This document shows positions 21,543-29,472 of a DNA stretch of 29,844 bases, piece by piece. Source of the DNA: a virus; the IMG/VR virus record IMGVR_UViG_3300010367_000108, positions 1-29,844 of that record. The stretch is one strand, 5' to 3'. Both the position numbers and the translations under genes were made by a program. The notes under the pieces are model-generated. The model saw nothing but the letters and a program-made list of their open reading frames with translations. It had not been told where the DNA came from and did no database searches. The first letter of the stretch is position 1. Every line of letters begins with the position of its first letter.

Positions 21543-21660
21543 AGCCACACAGGAGCGCGCAGACGAGCGCGGCGGGACAATCTCCGCTGAGAACCCACAA
21601 AGCGCGTCCACGGGCTTTGAAACTACTTCGAAAACGATGCTTCAGGGGTATCGAGGATGA
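21532..21660 (+). CDS. Tiny ORF bridging the portal and head-protein genes, 42 aa
   Basis: The frame starts ATGATG within the last 11 nt of the portal gene and ends TGA overlapping the next ATG (ATGA, 21657-21660), so it fills the whole 114-nt gap with coupled starts and stops. The product is polar and hydrophilic ('MMDRATQERADERGGTISAE', then Ser/Thr rich), with no domain. Exact fit at both ends in an operon built from such overlaps is the main support. It may simply serve translational coupling. Confidence 0.45.
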   Translation: MMDRATQERADERGGTISAENPQSASTGFETTSKTMLQGYRG

Positions 21661-22718
21661 CAACGACGGCAAGCGCCATCGATCTGCCCTTTGCCGAGGC
21701 GATCGACTTCCTGAAGAGCAAGACGGCCGTGCCAACGAAAAGCTGGCGGGATGTCTGGGATGGCGCGCACTCGAAGATGTTCATGGTGGCCGGCGCAAAC
21801 AGTCAGGCCATAGTCGACGACTTCCAGGCGGAGATCGCCAAGGCGCTGGAACAGGGTACGACGCTCGAGGAATTCCGCAAGGGCTTCGACGGGATCGTGA
21901 AGAAGCATGGCTGGTCTTACAACGGCGAGCGCGGTTGGCGTACCGGGACAATCTTCGAGACCAATACGCGTACCGCCTATGCGGCGGGTCGCTATGCACA
22001 GATGACCGAGCCGGACACGCTCGCGACATTTCCCTATTGGCAGTATCATCACTCCGGCTCGCTGCACCCCCGCCTGCAGCACAAGGCATGGGACGGGAAA
22101 GTATATCCCGCCAACGATGCATTCTGGACGGTAGCCTATCCTCCGAACGGTTTTGGATGTGGGTGCTTCGTGACGCCGGTTTCGCGGGGCGGGCTTCGTC
22201 GCCTGGACAAGAGCGGCCCTGATCGCGCTCCGGATCTCGACCAGCTCGGAACCGATCAACCGCTCGGCGTCGATCCGTCCTTTGCCTACAATCCCGGAAA
22301 GAGCTGGCTCGATTGGACTGCACCTGGTCCAAGGGCTGTCACGGCAACTGAAGCCAACATTGCTGCGTTCGTAAGCTCGTCGCTGAAAGGTAAGTGGCCG
22401 GATGGCAGCTGGACCCCTGTCGGCGTCACCAAGGGGAAGAACGCCGCCGCGCTCGATCTTCCTGCAGGAACCGAACTTCGGTTGCCCGCCGAAGCCATCC
22501 GGGACAACGCCGAGGCCGACGTTTCACTGGATGCGTATGCCGTTGTCCCGAAGCAGTTGCTCAAGACCGGTCGGGTTGTGAAGAACAAGAAGACGGGCGC
22601 GGTCTCATTGGTCGGAGACGTCGAAGGCGAGCGCTGGACAGCCGAGCTTGATTTCGTAGAGGGCCGCGATCGCCGCCAGCTTCACATCAAGTCCTTGCGA
22701 CAGGTACCGAAGAAATGA
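21657..22718 (+). CDS. F: Phage head morphogenesis protein F (Mu gp30-like), 353 aa
   Basis: The first 210 residues match the Mu F / SPP1 gp7 minor head family: 'FAEAIDFLKSKTAVPTKSWR', 'RTGTIFETNTRTAYAAGRYA', 'HHSGSLHPRLQHKAWDGKVY' and 'AYPPNGFGCGCFVTP', the last being the family's Cys/Gly signature. These proteins sit near the portal inside the head and may aid DNA ejection. The C-terminal 130 residues form an additional mixed domain not clearly part of the classical family core. The ATG follows GGGG/GAGG elements and overlaps the tiny upstream ORF; the stop overlaps the next start by 4 nt. Confidence 0.88.
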   Translation: MTTTASAIDLPFAEAIDFLKSKTAVPTKSWRDVWDGAHSKMFMVAGANSQAIVDDFQAEIAKALEQGTTLEEFRKGFDGIVKKHGWSYNGERGWRTGTIFETNTRTAYAAGRYAQMTEPDTLATFPYWQYHHSGSLHPRLQHKAWDGKVYPANDAFWTVAYPPNGFGCGCFVTPVSRGGLRRLDKSGPDRAPDLDQLGTDQPLGVDPSFAYNPGKSWLDWTAPGPRAVTATEANIAAFVSSSLKGKWPDGSWTPVGVTKGKNAAALDLPAGTELRLPAEAIRDNAEADVSLDAYAVVPKQLLKTGRVVKNKKTGAVSLVGDVEGERWTAELDFVEGRDRRQLHIKSLRQVPKK

Positions 22719-23221
22719 CCGGCGCATCAATTTCGGTCACCATTCAGGATGCCAGTGTTCGGCGCGGCTTTGAGCAGCTCGCCCGACTGATGACCAATAC
22801 CCGGCCGGTCATGGCTGCGATCGGCACGGCACTGGTCGCATCGACCCACATGCGCTTCGTCACGCAAACAGATCCGGACGGCCAGGCGTGGCAGGCGCTG
22901 AACGCGGAATATGCGTCAGGAAAACGCAACAGCAGGATCCTGACCGAAACCGGCCGGCTGCGCGACAGCATCAATTCCCGCCCTGGTAATGATCATGTCC
23001 TGGTCGGCACCAATGTCATCTACGCAGCGCCTCACCAGTTCGGGGCGGTGATCGAGCCGAAGTCGGCATCACATCTCTTCTTCCGCATGGGTGGCAATTT
23101 GATCATTGCCAATAAGGTGACCTTGCCCGCTCGCCCGTTCCTCGGTATATCCAGTGACGACCAGACAGCAATCGCAGAGATCGTGTTCGAGTTCGTCGAT
23201 CGCTACGCCACCCGGCAATAA
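22715..23221 (+). CDS. G: Phage virion morphogenesis protein (Mu gpG-like), 168 aa
   Basis: The pattern 'SVRRGFEQLARLMTNTRPVM', 'ALVASTHMRFVTQTDPDGQA', 'RILTETGRLRDSINSRPGND', 'VIYAAPHQFGAVI' and 'LPARPFLGISSDD' is that of the phage virion morphogenesis / tail-completion family. These proteins act late in joining head and tail. The gene overlaps F by 4 nt and is followed by an 84-nt gap with inverted repeats. It is of normal family length. Confidence 0.9.
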   Translation: MTGASISVTIQDASVRRGFEQLARLMTNTRPVMAAIGTALVASTHMRFVTQTDPDGQAWQALNAEYASGKRNSRILTETGRLRDSINSRPGNDHVLVGTNVIYAAPHQFGAVIEPKSASHLFFRMGGNLIIANKVTLPARPFLGISSDDQTAIAEIVFEFVDRYATRQ

Positions 23222-23286
23222 ATCCCCTCCCTGATCCCGCTTCCAGCATGCCGCCCGCGTTGACGGGCATGATATCGCGTTGGTGC

Positions 23287-23309
23287 CCATGGCATTGCTC
23301 GTGCCATGG
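23287..23309 (+). promoter_or_regulatory. Inverted repeat covering the protease start codon
   Basis: CCATGGCA (23287-23294) and TGCCATGG (23302-23309) are perfect inverse complements around a 7-nt loop, and the right arm contains the protease ATG at 23306. A weaker hairpin (GCCCG, loop of six, CGGGC) lies just upstream. Folding would hide the start codon, so protease/scaffold translation may be limited. Confidence 0.4.
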
Positions 23310-24340
23310 AAAAAGCGATCAACTCACTCATTCTCGCCCTGATGCAGGCCGACGCCGGTGCGCCGGATTGGCTGCACATATTGCCAGCCGCCGAGTTCAC
23401 CGGCGCCGATGGCCGTGGCCCCTATGCCAAGCCTGATAACGAGGCACTGATCGCGCTGTTCAACAAGGAAGGCCTGCGCCTCCCCGTCGATGAAAACCAT
23501 TCGACCGATCTCGCTGGCAAAAAGGGTTTCCCGTCCCCGGCTCGCGGCTGGATCGTCGAATTGCAGTCTCGCGCGGACGGTCTCTGGGGTCGTGTCGAAT
23601 GGACCGACGAAGGCGACAAGATCGTGGCCGGCAAATCGTACGGCTATCTCTCCCCGGTTTTCCTGCACGGCCAGACCAAGCCCTTCAAGGTCGCGAAGAT
23701 GTTGCGCGTCGCGCTCACCAACGACCCGAACCTGCCATTCCTGAAATCACTTCACAGCAAAGAGGAAGCTAGCATGCTTGAACAGCTGCGGAAGGCGCTC
23801 GGCCTTCCCGACACCGCTGATGAGACTGCCGTCATGGCGGCAGTCACGGCGGCGCATACTGCACAGACGGCGCGCGCCGCCCTGATGGCCCGCGTTGCCG
23901 AGGCTGCCGGCGTTGCCGCCGACACCGCTCCGGATGCCCTGGTGACTGCGATCCAGTCGCGCGGCAAGGTCTCCGCCACTGACGCGGAAAATGCTGACCT
24001 GAAAACCCAGCTGATTTCGCTTCAGTCGCAGTTCACCACGCTTTCGACGAACACGGCCCGCGATCGCGCCGAAACCGTCATCGGTGCTGCTGTCGAGGCC
24101 GGCAAGGTCGTGCCGGCGCTCAAGGATCACATGATTGCCCGCCACATGAAGAACCCGACCGAGGTCGAGGCGGAGATCAAGTTGATGCCGTCGCTCAACA
24201 GCGGCGGTCTTGGTGGCCGCAAGCTGCCCGAGAGTGGCGACATCACGACGGCCGAGGACGACAAGGTCATGTCGATGATGGGCCTTGACGCCAAAGCCTT
24301 CGGCGACACTGCCAAGGCACTGCACGGAAAGGGTAACTGA
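23306..24340 (+). CDS. I: Head maturation protease (Mu gpI-like), 344 aa
   Basis: The N-terminal 155 residues are the Mu I protease domain: 'WLHILPAAEFTGADGRGPYA', 'LPVDENHSTDLAG' (candidate catalytic His65), 'SPARGWIVEL', and 'AGKSYGYLSPVF' (candidate Ser111 or Ser116). The C-terminal half is helical, Ala-rich and coiled-coil-like, which is the scaffold part. The protein would build and then clear the scaffold inside the prohead. The start codon lies within an inverted repeat, and no strong ribosome site is seen. An internal in-frame start for the free scaffold is listed separately. Confidence 0.9.
   Translation: MEKAINSLILALMQADAGAPDWLHILPAAEFTGADGRGPYAKPDNEALIALFNKEGLRLPVDENHSTDLAGKKGFPSPARGWIVELQSRADGLWGRVEWTDEGDKIVAGKSYGYLSPVFLHGQTKPFKVAKMLRVALTNDPNLPFLKSLHSKEEASMLEQLRKALGLPDTADETAVMAAVTAAHTAQTARAALMARVAEAAGVAADTAPDALVTAIQSRGKVSATDAENADLKTQLISLQSQFTTLSTNTARDRAETVIGAAVEAGKVVPALKDHMIARHMKNPTEVEAEIKLMPSLNSGGLGGRKLPESGDITTAEDDKVMSMMGLDAKAFGDTAKALHGKGN
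23774..24340 (+). CDS. Z: Nested scaffold protein (Mu gpZ-like), 188 aa, internal start in the protease gene
   Basis: Codon 157 of the protease gene is ATG preceded by AGAGGAAG (23761-23768), a far better ribosome site than that of the full gene. Translation from here gives 'MLEQLRKALGLPDTADETAV' followed by a long helical, Ala/Thr-rich coiled coil and the C-terminal 'DDKVMSMMGLDAKAFGDTAK'. In Mu, gene Z lies in frame inside gene I and supplies excess scaffold; the arrangement here is the same. It is removed by the protease during head maturation. Confidence 0.75.
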   Translation: MLEQLRKALGLPDTADETAVMAAVTAAHTAQTARAALMARVAEAAGVAADTAPDALVTAIQSRGKVSATDAENADLKTQLISLQSQFTTLSTNTARDRAETVIGAAVEAGKVVPALKDHMIARHMKNPTEVEAEIKLMPSLNSGGLGGRKLPESGDITTAEDDKVMSMMGLDAKAFGDTAKALHGKGN

Positions 24341-24342
24341 TC

Positions 24343-24735
24343 ATGGTTGCGACCAACGATATCCGCGCGAAGAAGAAATTTGGCGGCCGGTCCTACGGCT
24401 ATCCCGCCCTTGCCGGCGTCAAGATCTATGGCGGCGCTGCGGTCGGCATTACCGCCAACAAGGAAGCAGTACCGGCAGGCAACGTCAACGCCGTCAAGCT
24501 GCTCGGCTTTGCCGAGGAGCGTATCGACAACACGAACGGCGCGACGGGTGACCAGTACGTCAAGATCGAGAAGGACCTGCGCGTCATTCCGCTTGCCGGT
24601 GCCACCGTCGCCAATATCGGCGCTGCCGTCTACGCCAGCGACGACAACACCTTCACCCTGACCGCCGGCAGCTTGCTGCAGATCGGCACCATCGATGCCA
24701 TCGACGCTGACGGCGTCTGGCTGAAGACGACGTAA
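24343..24735 (+). CDS. Head decoration-like protein, 130 aa
   Basis: The gene lies between scaffold and major capsid protein. The product is all-beta in appearance with Gly-rich turns: 'PALAGVKIYGGAAVGITANK', 'NAVKLLGFAEERIDNTNGAT', 'RVIPLAGATVANIGAAVYAS', 'GSLLQIGTIDAIDADGVWLK'. This resembles DUF2190-type / gpD-like capsid cement proteins, which stabilise expanded heads. Identification is by pattern and place; Mu itself lacks an obvious equivalent here. Confidence 0.65.
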   Translation: MVATNDIRAKKKFGGRSYGYPALAGVKIYGGAAVGITANKEAVPAGNVNAVKLLGFAEERIDNTNGATGDQYVKIEKDLRVIPLAGATVANIGAAVYASDDNTFTLTAGSLLQIGTIDAIDADGVWLKTT

Positions 24736-24748
24736 GGAACGAGCCGTC

Positions 24749-25642
24749 ATGGACATTAATTCCAATACCCTGCGAGCTGTCTATACCGGTCTTTCGACCG
24801 CCTACAACGCTCGCTTCACTTCGGTTCAGACGTTCTACAACACCGTCGCCATGACCGTGCCGTCCAGCACGGCCATGAACGAGTATCCGCGCCTGGACGA
24901 TCTGCCTGGTTTCCGTGAATGGATCGGCGATCGCATTGCCTACGACCTCTCAGCACAGACCTACATCATCCGAAACCGCGAGTTCGAGAAGACCATCTCG
25001 ATCAAGCGCTCGCAGATGGAGGATGACCAGATCGGCCTGTTCGCGACCGTTGCCGGTCAGATGGGTCAGGACGCGGCCGAATTCCCCGATCAGTTGGTCT
25101 TTCCGCTGCTGAAGAAAGGCGACACCACACTCTGCTATGACGGGCAGTATTTCTTCGACACGGACCATCCCGGCTATGACGAGAACGGCGGCGCGACGGT
25201 CGTATCCAACTTCACCGATGGCGCCGGTCCCGCATGGTATCTGGTCGATGATCAGAACGTCATGAAGCCGATGGTCTGGCAGAGCCGCAAGGCGTTCAAG
25301 CTGACCCCGCTGCAAAGCGATAGCGACCCGAATGTCTTCTTCCAGGGCAAGTTCGTCTGGGGTGTCGATGGTCGCTGCAACGCGGGCTTCGGCCTTTGGC
25401 AGCTCGCCTACAAGTCCAAGGCTACACTGAACGCCGCCAACTACGCCGCCGCTCGCGCCGCGATGCAATCGATCCGCAAGCGCGACGGTTCGGTCATCAA
25501 CATCCGTCCAGTCAAGTTGCTGGTGCCGCCGTCGCTGGAAGGTGTCGCGCGTCAGGTCGTCAACGCCGAGCTAGTGAATGGCGGCGAAAGCAACGTCTGG
25601 GCCAAGACCGCAGAAGTCGTTGTCATCCCGTATCTGGGTTGA
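24749..25642 (+). CDS. T: Major capsid protein (Mu gpT-like), 297 aa
   Basis: The sequence follows the Mu gpT family: 'NTLRAVYTGLSTAYNARFTS', 'PSSTAMNEYPRLDDLPGFRE', 'WIGDRIAYDLSAQTYIIRNR', 'KTISIKRSQMEDDQIGLFAT', and 'GVDGRCNAGFGLWQLAYKSK', ending 'VVVIPYLG'. It is the HK97-fold shell subunit. The length is close to Mu T (305 aa). A 13-nt gap with AAGGA separates it from the decoration-like gene, and two strong hairpins follow it. Confidence 0.95.
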   Translation: MDINSNTLRAVYTGLSTAYNARFTSVQTFYNTVAMTVPSSTAMNEYPRLDDLPGFREWIGDRIAYDLSAQTYIIRNREFEKTISIKRSQMEDDQIGLFATVAGQMGQDAAEFPDQLVFPLLKKGDTTLCYDGQYFFDTDHPGYDENGGATVVSNFTDGAGPAWYLVDDQNVMKPMVWQSRKAFKLTPLQSDSDPNVFFQGKFVWGVDGRCNAGFGLWQLAYKSKATLNAANYAAARAAMQSIRKRDGSVINIRPVKLLVPPSLEGVARQVVNAELVNGGESNVWAKTAEVVVIPYLG

Positions 25643-25648
25643 TCCAGC

Positions 25649-25704
25649 GCGGCCCGACTATGGGGCCGCTTCCGCCTGCAGTTTTCTCCCGAGCCTGCAG
25701 GCGG
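25649..25704 (+). promoter_or_regulatory. Two tandem hairpins after the capsid gene
   Basis: GCGGCCC (25649-25655) pairs with GGGCCGC (25663-25669). CCGCCTGCAG (25672-25681) pairs with CTGCAGGCGG (25695-25704), followed only by GTTTCC. Both stems are perfect. The weak T-run suggests partial termination or mRNA-end protection, which would raise capsid over downstream gene expression. Confidence 0.65.
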
Positions 25705-25760
25705 GTTTCCGAAAAACGGCTGATCGAGCCGCTTTCCCGAAACCCGAAAGGAACCCGTAA

Positions 25761-26264
25761 ATGTCGAAAGTCCAGATCATCTGCAGCGTCCCCGGCCTCA
25801 TCCGCAACGGTGTCCCTCATTCCACATCGGAGATCTACGAGGAAGATCATTGGACGGTAGGGCAGCTCGCACGCTTCATGAGCGATCCTGCCTTCACCGT
25901 CCGCACGATCGACGACGAAGAAGCCGCGCGCGGCAGTGCATTCGATGACGCCGTAGCGGCCGAGGTCAACAAACGCGTGTCCGCAAAGGTCGAAGAGATC
26001 CAGCAGACGTTTCAGAACGCCGTCAATGCAGCGTCCCGCGAACTGGTCGATGAAATCGGCCTCAAGCTGAAGGATGCGCAGGCCAAGATTACCGAGCTTG
26101 AAGATCAGCTGTCCACCGCAACGGCCAATGCTGACAATACGATCGACGACCTCGGCAAGAAACTTACCATCGCTGAAGCCACGGTTGCGGATCTGCAGAA
26201 GCAGCTCGAAGCCGCAACGGCGCCGCAGGATGGCGCAACCGGCAAGGCCGCGCCGAAGAAATAA
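25761..26264 (+). CDS. Mu gp35-like (HI1506-related) coiled-coil protein, 167 aa
   Basis: The N-terminal 50 residues form a small domain ('IICSVPGLIRNGVPHSTSEI', 'HWTVGQLARFMSDPAFTVRT') as in the FluMu N-terminal family, which contains the 'W...ql..l..Dp.l.V' pattern. Residues 75-155 are a long coiled coil ('LKLKDAQAKITELEDQLSTA'), ending in a Lys-rich tail. Its place after the capsid gene agrees with Mu gp35, of unknown role in head or connector assembly. Confidence 0.75.
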   Translation: MSKVQIICSVPGLIRNGVPHSTSEIYEEDHWTVGQLARFMSDPAFTVRTIDDEEAARGSAFDDAVAAEVNKRVSAKVEEIQQTFQNAVNAASRELVDEIGLKLKDAQAKITELEDQLSTATANADNTIDDLGKKLTIAEATVADLQKQLEAATAPQDGATGKAAPKK

Positions 26265-26282
26265 CCCCGAGAGCGAAGCCCG

Positions 26283-26310
26283 GACGGCGGGGTAATTCGG
26301 CCTCGCCGTC
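26283..26310 (+). promoter_or_regulatory. Hairpin between the gp35- and gp36-like genes
   Basis: GACGGCG (26283-26289) and CGCCGTC (26304-26310) are perfect inverse complements around 14 nt and are followed by ATTTCT. Partial terminator or RNA-processing element; termination is unlikely to be strong because essential genes follow. Confidence 0.45.
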
Positions 26311-26332
26311 ATTTCTACCCAGGAGAAACATC

Positions 26333-26770
26333 TTGTACGCAACCGCCTCCGACATGATCGCCCGCTATGGTGAGACACAGATGATCCGTCTGTCGCGCCC
26401 CGAGGATCGTACGGCCGAGACCGTTGACGAGGTGAAAGTCAACACCGCGCTCTCTGACGCCAGCGACATCATCAATGGTTATATCCGTGGCCGTTACCAT
26501 GTTCCGGTGGCTGTGCCGCCCGACAGCATCATCCGCGCCACATGTGCGCTTGCCCGCTATGATCTTGCCCAGGGCGAAGCCACGACGCCCAGCGACGAAA
26601 TGACTGCCGCGCGCAAGGACACGATCACCTGGCTGGAAAACATCGCCAAAGAACTAGTCAATCTCGATATCCCCGCCGCCCAGCCGACCGGCCACGATGC
26701 TGTCGGCTCCGGCCCGCGCATGTCCGACCGCGACCGCTTCATGTCGCTTGATACCTTGCGGGGCTTTTGA
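26333..26770 (+). CDS. DUF1320 family connector protein (Mu gp36-like), 145 aa
   Basis: TTG at 26333 follows AGGAG. The pattern 'YATASDMIARYGETQMIRLS', 'VNTALSDASDIINGYIRGRY', 'PPDSIIRATCALARYDLAQG' and 'WLENIAKELVNLDIPAAQPT' is that of DUF1320. These proteins form part of the head-tail connector below the portal. The length agrees with Mu gp36. The TGA overlaps the next gene's ATG by one base. Confidence 0.88.
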   Translation: MYATASDMIARYGETQMIRLSRPEDRTAETVDEVKVNTALSDASDIINGYIRGRYHVPVAVPPDSIIRATCALARYDLAQGEATTPSDEMTAARKDTITWLENIAKELVNLDIPAAQPTGHDAVGSGPRMSDRDRFMSLDTLRGF

Positions 26771-27351
26771 TGCAGCTCGCTCATGCTCCCATCCGCACCA
26801 TGGAACCAGCGATCGTCGATCGCCTGCGCCTGGCCTTTCCCGAAAAGACCTTCGCCATCGAGCGCGTACCGCAGACCATGACGCTGACTGAATTCCAGCG
26901 GCTAGCGAAACTGTCGCCGTTCATCGGCCTCGCCTGGACGGGCATGAAGTCCGATCCGGACAGCGGTCGCATCCTGAAGGGCAAGATGCTCTGGCGGCTG
27001 ATCATCATTTTCAAGGCTTCAAGTTCTCTTGAAACCCGCTTCAAAGGCGATGCGCGCGGCCTCGGCCTGGACGCCATGGTCGATGTTTCCGTCGCTCTTC
27101 TTCAAGGCGCTGTCTTTGACAAGATCGGCATGTGCAACGTGACGCTTGCCAACAGCGTCATTGCTGACGGCTTCACCGACGACCAGGTCGTCATTGCGCA
27201 GGTCGATTTCGAGATCTCCTTTACGACCGCGCCGCCCGCCTTCGACCTGCTTTCCGCCGAAGCGTTCAGGCGCCTTGGCGTCACCTGGGCCGTCTCCGAC
27301 GACCCGAACGCAATGACGGTCTCTGATGAGATCGAGCTACCGCAAGAGTGA
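26770..27351 (+). CDS. DUF1834 family protein (Mu gp37-like), 193 aa
   Basis: The product begins with 'MQLAHAPIRTMEPAIVDRLR' and contains 'LGLDAMVDVSVALLQGAVFD' and 'DQVVIAQVDFEISFTT', which fit DUF1834, a tail-terminator or connector-like family lying after DUF1320 in Mu-like phages. ATG 26770 is chosen over the in-frame TTG 26767. The length and alternating strand/helix layout are normal for the family. Confidence 0.8.
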   Translation: MQLAHAPIRTMEPAIVDRLRLAFPEKTFAIERVPQTMTLTEFQRLAKLSPFIGLAWTGMKSDPDSGRILKGKMLWRLIIIFKASSSLETRFKGDARGLGLDAMVDVSVALLQGAVFDKIGMCNVTLANSVIADGFTDDQVVIAQVDFEISFTTAPPAFDLLSAEAFRRLGVTWAVSDDPNAMTVSDEIELPQE

Positions 27352-27356
27352 GGACC

Positions 27357-27593
27357 ATGACGAAGTTCCTGAAACCGGCTGAAGGCCGGACAGTCCCGCA
27401 ATTGGATGGCCGACCATGGCCGACTGAAGGCATGAAAGCGGAAGACACGCTTTATGTGCGCCGCCGTCTCGCTGACGGCGACCTTGTCGCCGCGACCGTG
27501 CCGGCTGTTCCGAGCGAGCCGCCTTTCGGCGATCCCCCTGCAAACGATCCACCAGCTACCGACGCTGGCGGCAAACCCAAAGGAGCAAAGTAA
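27357..27593 (+). CDS. DUF2635-like small protein (Mu gp38-like), 78 aa
   Basis: 'KFLKPAEGRTVPQLDGRPWP' followed by 'TEGMKAEDTLYVRRRLADGD' is the conserved part of DUF2635 ('lkPa.Gr.VpdP..g..L...G..V......w.RRl.dGDV'). The C-terminal 30 residues are Pro/Asp-rich and disordered. ATG 27357 is chosen; a GTG at 27348 would overlap gp37. It directly precedes the tail sheath, as in Mu. Confidence 0.8.
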   Translation: MTKFLKPAEGRTVPQLDGRPWPTEGMKAEDTLYVRRRLADGDLVAATVPAVPSEPPFGDPPANDPPATDAGGKPKGAK

Positions 27594-27596
27594 GCC

Positions 27597-29090
27597 ATGT
27601 CCATGGTTTTCGACGAAATCCCGTCAGACTGGCTTGAGCCGTCGACGCTGATTGAGATCAAGGCGAACTATTCGCAAACCGGCGTCTTGCCCTATCCCGA
27701 CAAGGCGCTGATCATCGGCCATAAGCTCGCCACCGGGACCCTTGCGCCGGGTAACTTCGTTCAGGTCACCCGCCCCGAAGAAGCGATCGCCTATTTCGGC
27801 CTCGGCTCGATCGGCGCTGAACAGGTCGCAAGCTTCCGCAAGGCCAACAAGACCACGCCACTCTATGTGACGGCCATGGCAGACGCGGGCGGCGCAACGA
27901 AGGCAACTGGTACCCAGACCTTCACCGGCACGGTGGCTGTTGCGACGGTTCTGCGCTTCAAGATCGGCGGCCGTGACATCCGCTTCACTGCGCTGCCGAC
28001 CGACACGGCTGCAACCATGGCCGCGAAGCTCGCAGCCGCTGTCAACGCCGATACGAATTGCGTGGTCACTGCCGCCGCAGCGCTCGGCGTTGTTACCTAT
28101 ACCGCCCGCAACGGCGGCGAAGTGGGGAACGACATCAACATTCGCGTCAACACCAAGGCGCAGCCGATCCCGAGCGGCCTGACGATCGCGACCGTCGCTA
28201 TGGCGAACGGTGCCGGAAACCCGGTGCTGCAGACAGCTCTCGACGCGATCGAGAACACCTGGTTCACGAAGATCACGCATCCGTGGTCCGACGCAACCAA
28301 CATGTCGGCCTTCGCGGAATGGCTGCGCGTTCGCTATCTCGCGACCTCGAAACTTGACGCCCATGGCTTTGTCGCCAAGGCCGGCACCTTCGGCGACCTC
28401 GGCACGTTCGGCGCGTTGACGAACAACGCCTTCCTCACGGCGCTGGGTCTCAAGAACTCTCCGACCAGCTCCTGGAACATTGCGGCATCTGCCTGCGCAC
28501 TTGCGGCGTTCCATCTAAACAACGATCCGGCTCGCCAGCTCCGTTCGCTGGTGCTGCCAGGTGTCGAAGCTCCGGACCCGGTCGACCAGTTTACCGAAGA
28601 GGAAAAGGATCTGTTGCTCCGGACGGGCATTTCGACGTTCGACCATCTCTCCGATGGTTCGACCAGCATCTCGCGCATGATCACCACATACAAGGTGACC
28701 TCGCTCGGGGTGGCCGATCGCGCCTGGCTGGACATCATGGTGCCCGCCACCATGAGCCGCATTCGCTACGATTGGGCATCCTACGTTTCGTTGCTCTATC
28801 CGCGCTCGAAGCTTGCCGACGATGACAGCGCGGCAGCACTCGCGTCCAATTATGACGATGGCGGCGCGGTGAATACCGCTGTCGTCACGCCATCGCGGAT
28901 GAAGGCGTCCTGGGCGGCACGCTGCAAGCTCTACGGCGACAAGGTGTGGATCCAGAACGTCAGCTCCACCGTCAAGCAGAGCACCTTCGCTATCTCCGAC
29001 GAGGACAAGAACCGGCTCGAAGGCCGGCCGATCGTCGACATCGTCGGCAACCTCATGGTCTTCGCGCAGTCGCTCGAATTCCTGGCCTAA
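27597..29090 (+). CDS. L: Contractile tail sheath protein (Mu gpL-like), 497 aa
   Basis: The sequence follows the Mu-type sheath: 'IPSDWLEPSTLIEIKANYSQ', 'GVLPYPDKALIIGHKLATGT', an inserted Ala/Thr-rich beta domain (residues 100-200), 'ITHPWSDATNMSAFAEWLRV', 'LRSLVLPGVEAP', and the C-terminal 'DEDKNRLEGRPIVDIVGNLM' region that forms the interlocking sheath arm. It shows the phage has a contractile (myovirus) tail. The length is practically that of Mu L (495 aa). AAAGGAG lies upstream. Confidence 0.95.
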   Translation: MSMVFDEIPSDWLEPSTLIEIKANYSQTGVLPYPDKALIIGHKLATGTLAPGNFVQVTRPEEAIAYFGLGSIGAEQVASFRKANKTTPLYVTAMADAGGATKATGTQTFTGTVAVATVLRFKIGGRDIRFTALPTDTAATMAAKLAAAVNADTNCVVTAAAALGVVTYTARNGGEVGNDINIRVNTKAQPIPSGLTIATVAMANGAGNPVLQTALDAIENTWFTKITHPWSDATNMSAFAEWLRVRYLATSKLDAHGFVAKAGTFGDLGTFGALTNNAFLTALGLKNSPTSSWNIAASACALAAFHLNNDPARQLRSLVLPGVEAPDPVDQFTEEEKDLLLRTGISTFDHLSDGSTSISRMITTYKVTSLGVADRAWLDIMVPATMSRIRYDWASYVSLLYPRSKLADDDSAAALASNYDDGGAVNTAVVTPSRMKASWAARCKLYGDKVWIQNVSSTVKQSTFAISDEDKNRLEGRPIVDIVGNLMVFAQSLEFLA

Positions 29091-29106
29091 GAAAGGACCG
29101 TAACCC

Positions 29107-29472
29107 ATGACCCAAGTATTGGGCATTGTCGATATCGTCTGGAAAGGGACCAACATCCCCGTTGAAAAAGGCGGCAAGTTCCGGATCGGCGGTATCAAGA
29201 ATACAGCCGTCACCTATGGCCGCAAGGTCGGCCGCGCCCAGGAGTATCAAGGCTCGGAAGTGTCGGTCACGACGAACCTTGAGAAGGGCCAGAGCCTAAC
29301 GGCGCTGCTCAATCCGGGCGAAGGCGAACTTCAGGTTCGTTGCGACACCGGGCAGACGTACGTCCTGTACGATGCCTTCCTTGAAGGCGACCTGCCGGAA
29401 GTTACCGGCGGCGAAGGCGGCAAAATCCCGCTGAAGTGGGCAGGCGGCACGCCTGAGGAGATCCTGGCATGA
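29107..29472 (+). CDS. M: Tail tube protein (Mu gpM-like), 121 aa
   Basis: The small beta-rich protein 'IVDIVWKGTNIPVEKGGKFR', 'VTYGRKVGRAQEYQGSEVSV' and 'LPEVTGGEGGKIPLKWAGGT' matches the Mu M tail tube family. It forms the inner tube around which the sheath contracts. The gene lies 16 nt after the sheath, as expected, and overlaps the next gene by 4 nt. Confidence 0.92.
   Translation: MTQVLGIVDIVWKGTNIPVEKGGKFRIGGIKNTAVTYGRKVGRAQEYQGSEVSVTTNLEKGQSLTALLNPGEGELQVRCDTGQTYVLYDAFLEGDLPEVTGGEGGKIPLKWAGGTPEEILA

Noticed and set aside
27624-28514. 296-codon minus-strand frame inside the sheath gene
   Set aside because: It is a mirror frame of the sheath coding sequence, with Arg/Gly/Asp-rich shadow composition.
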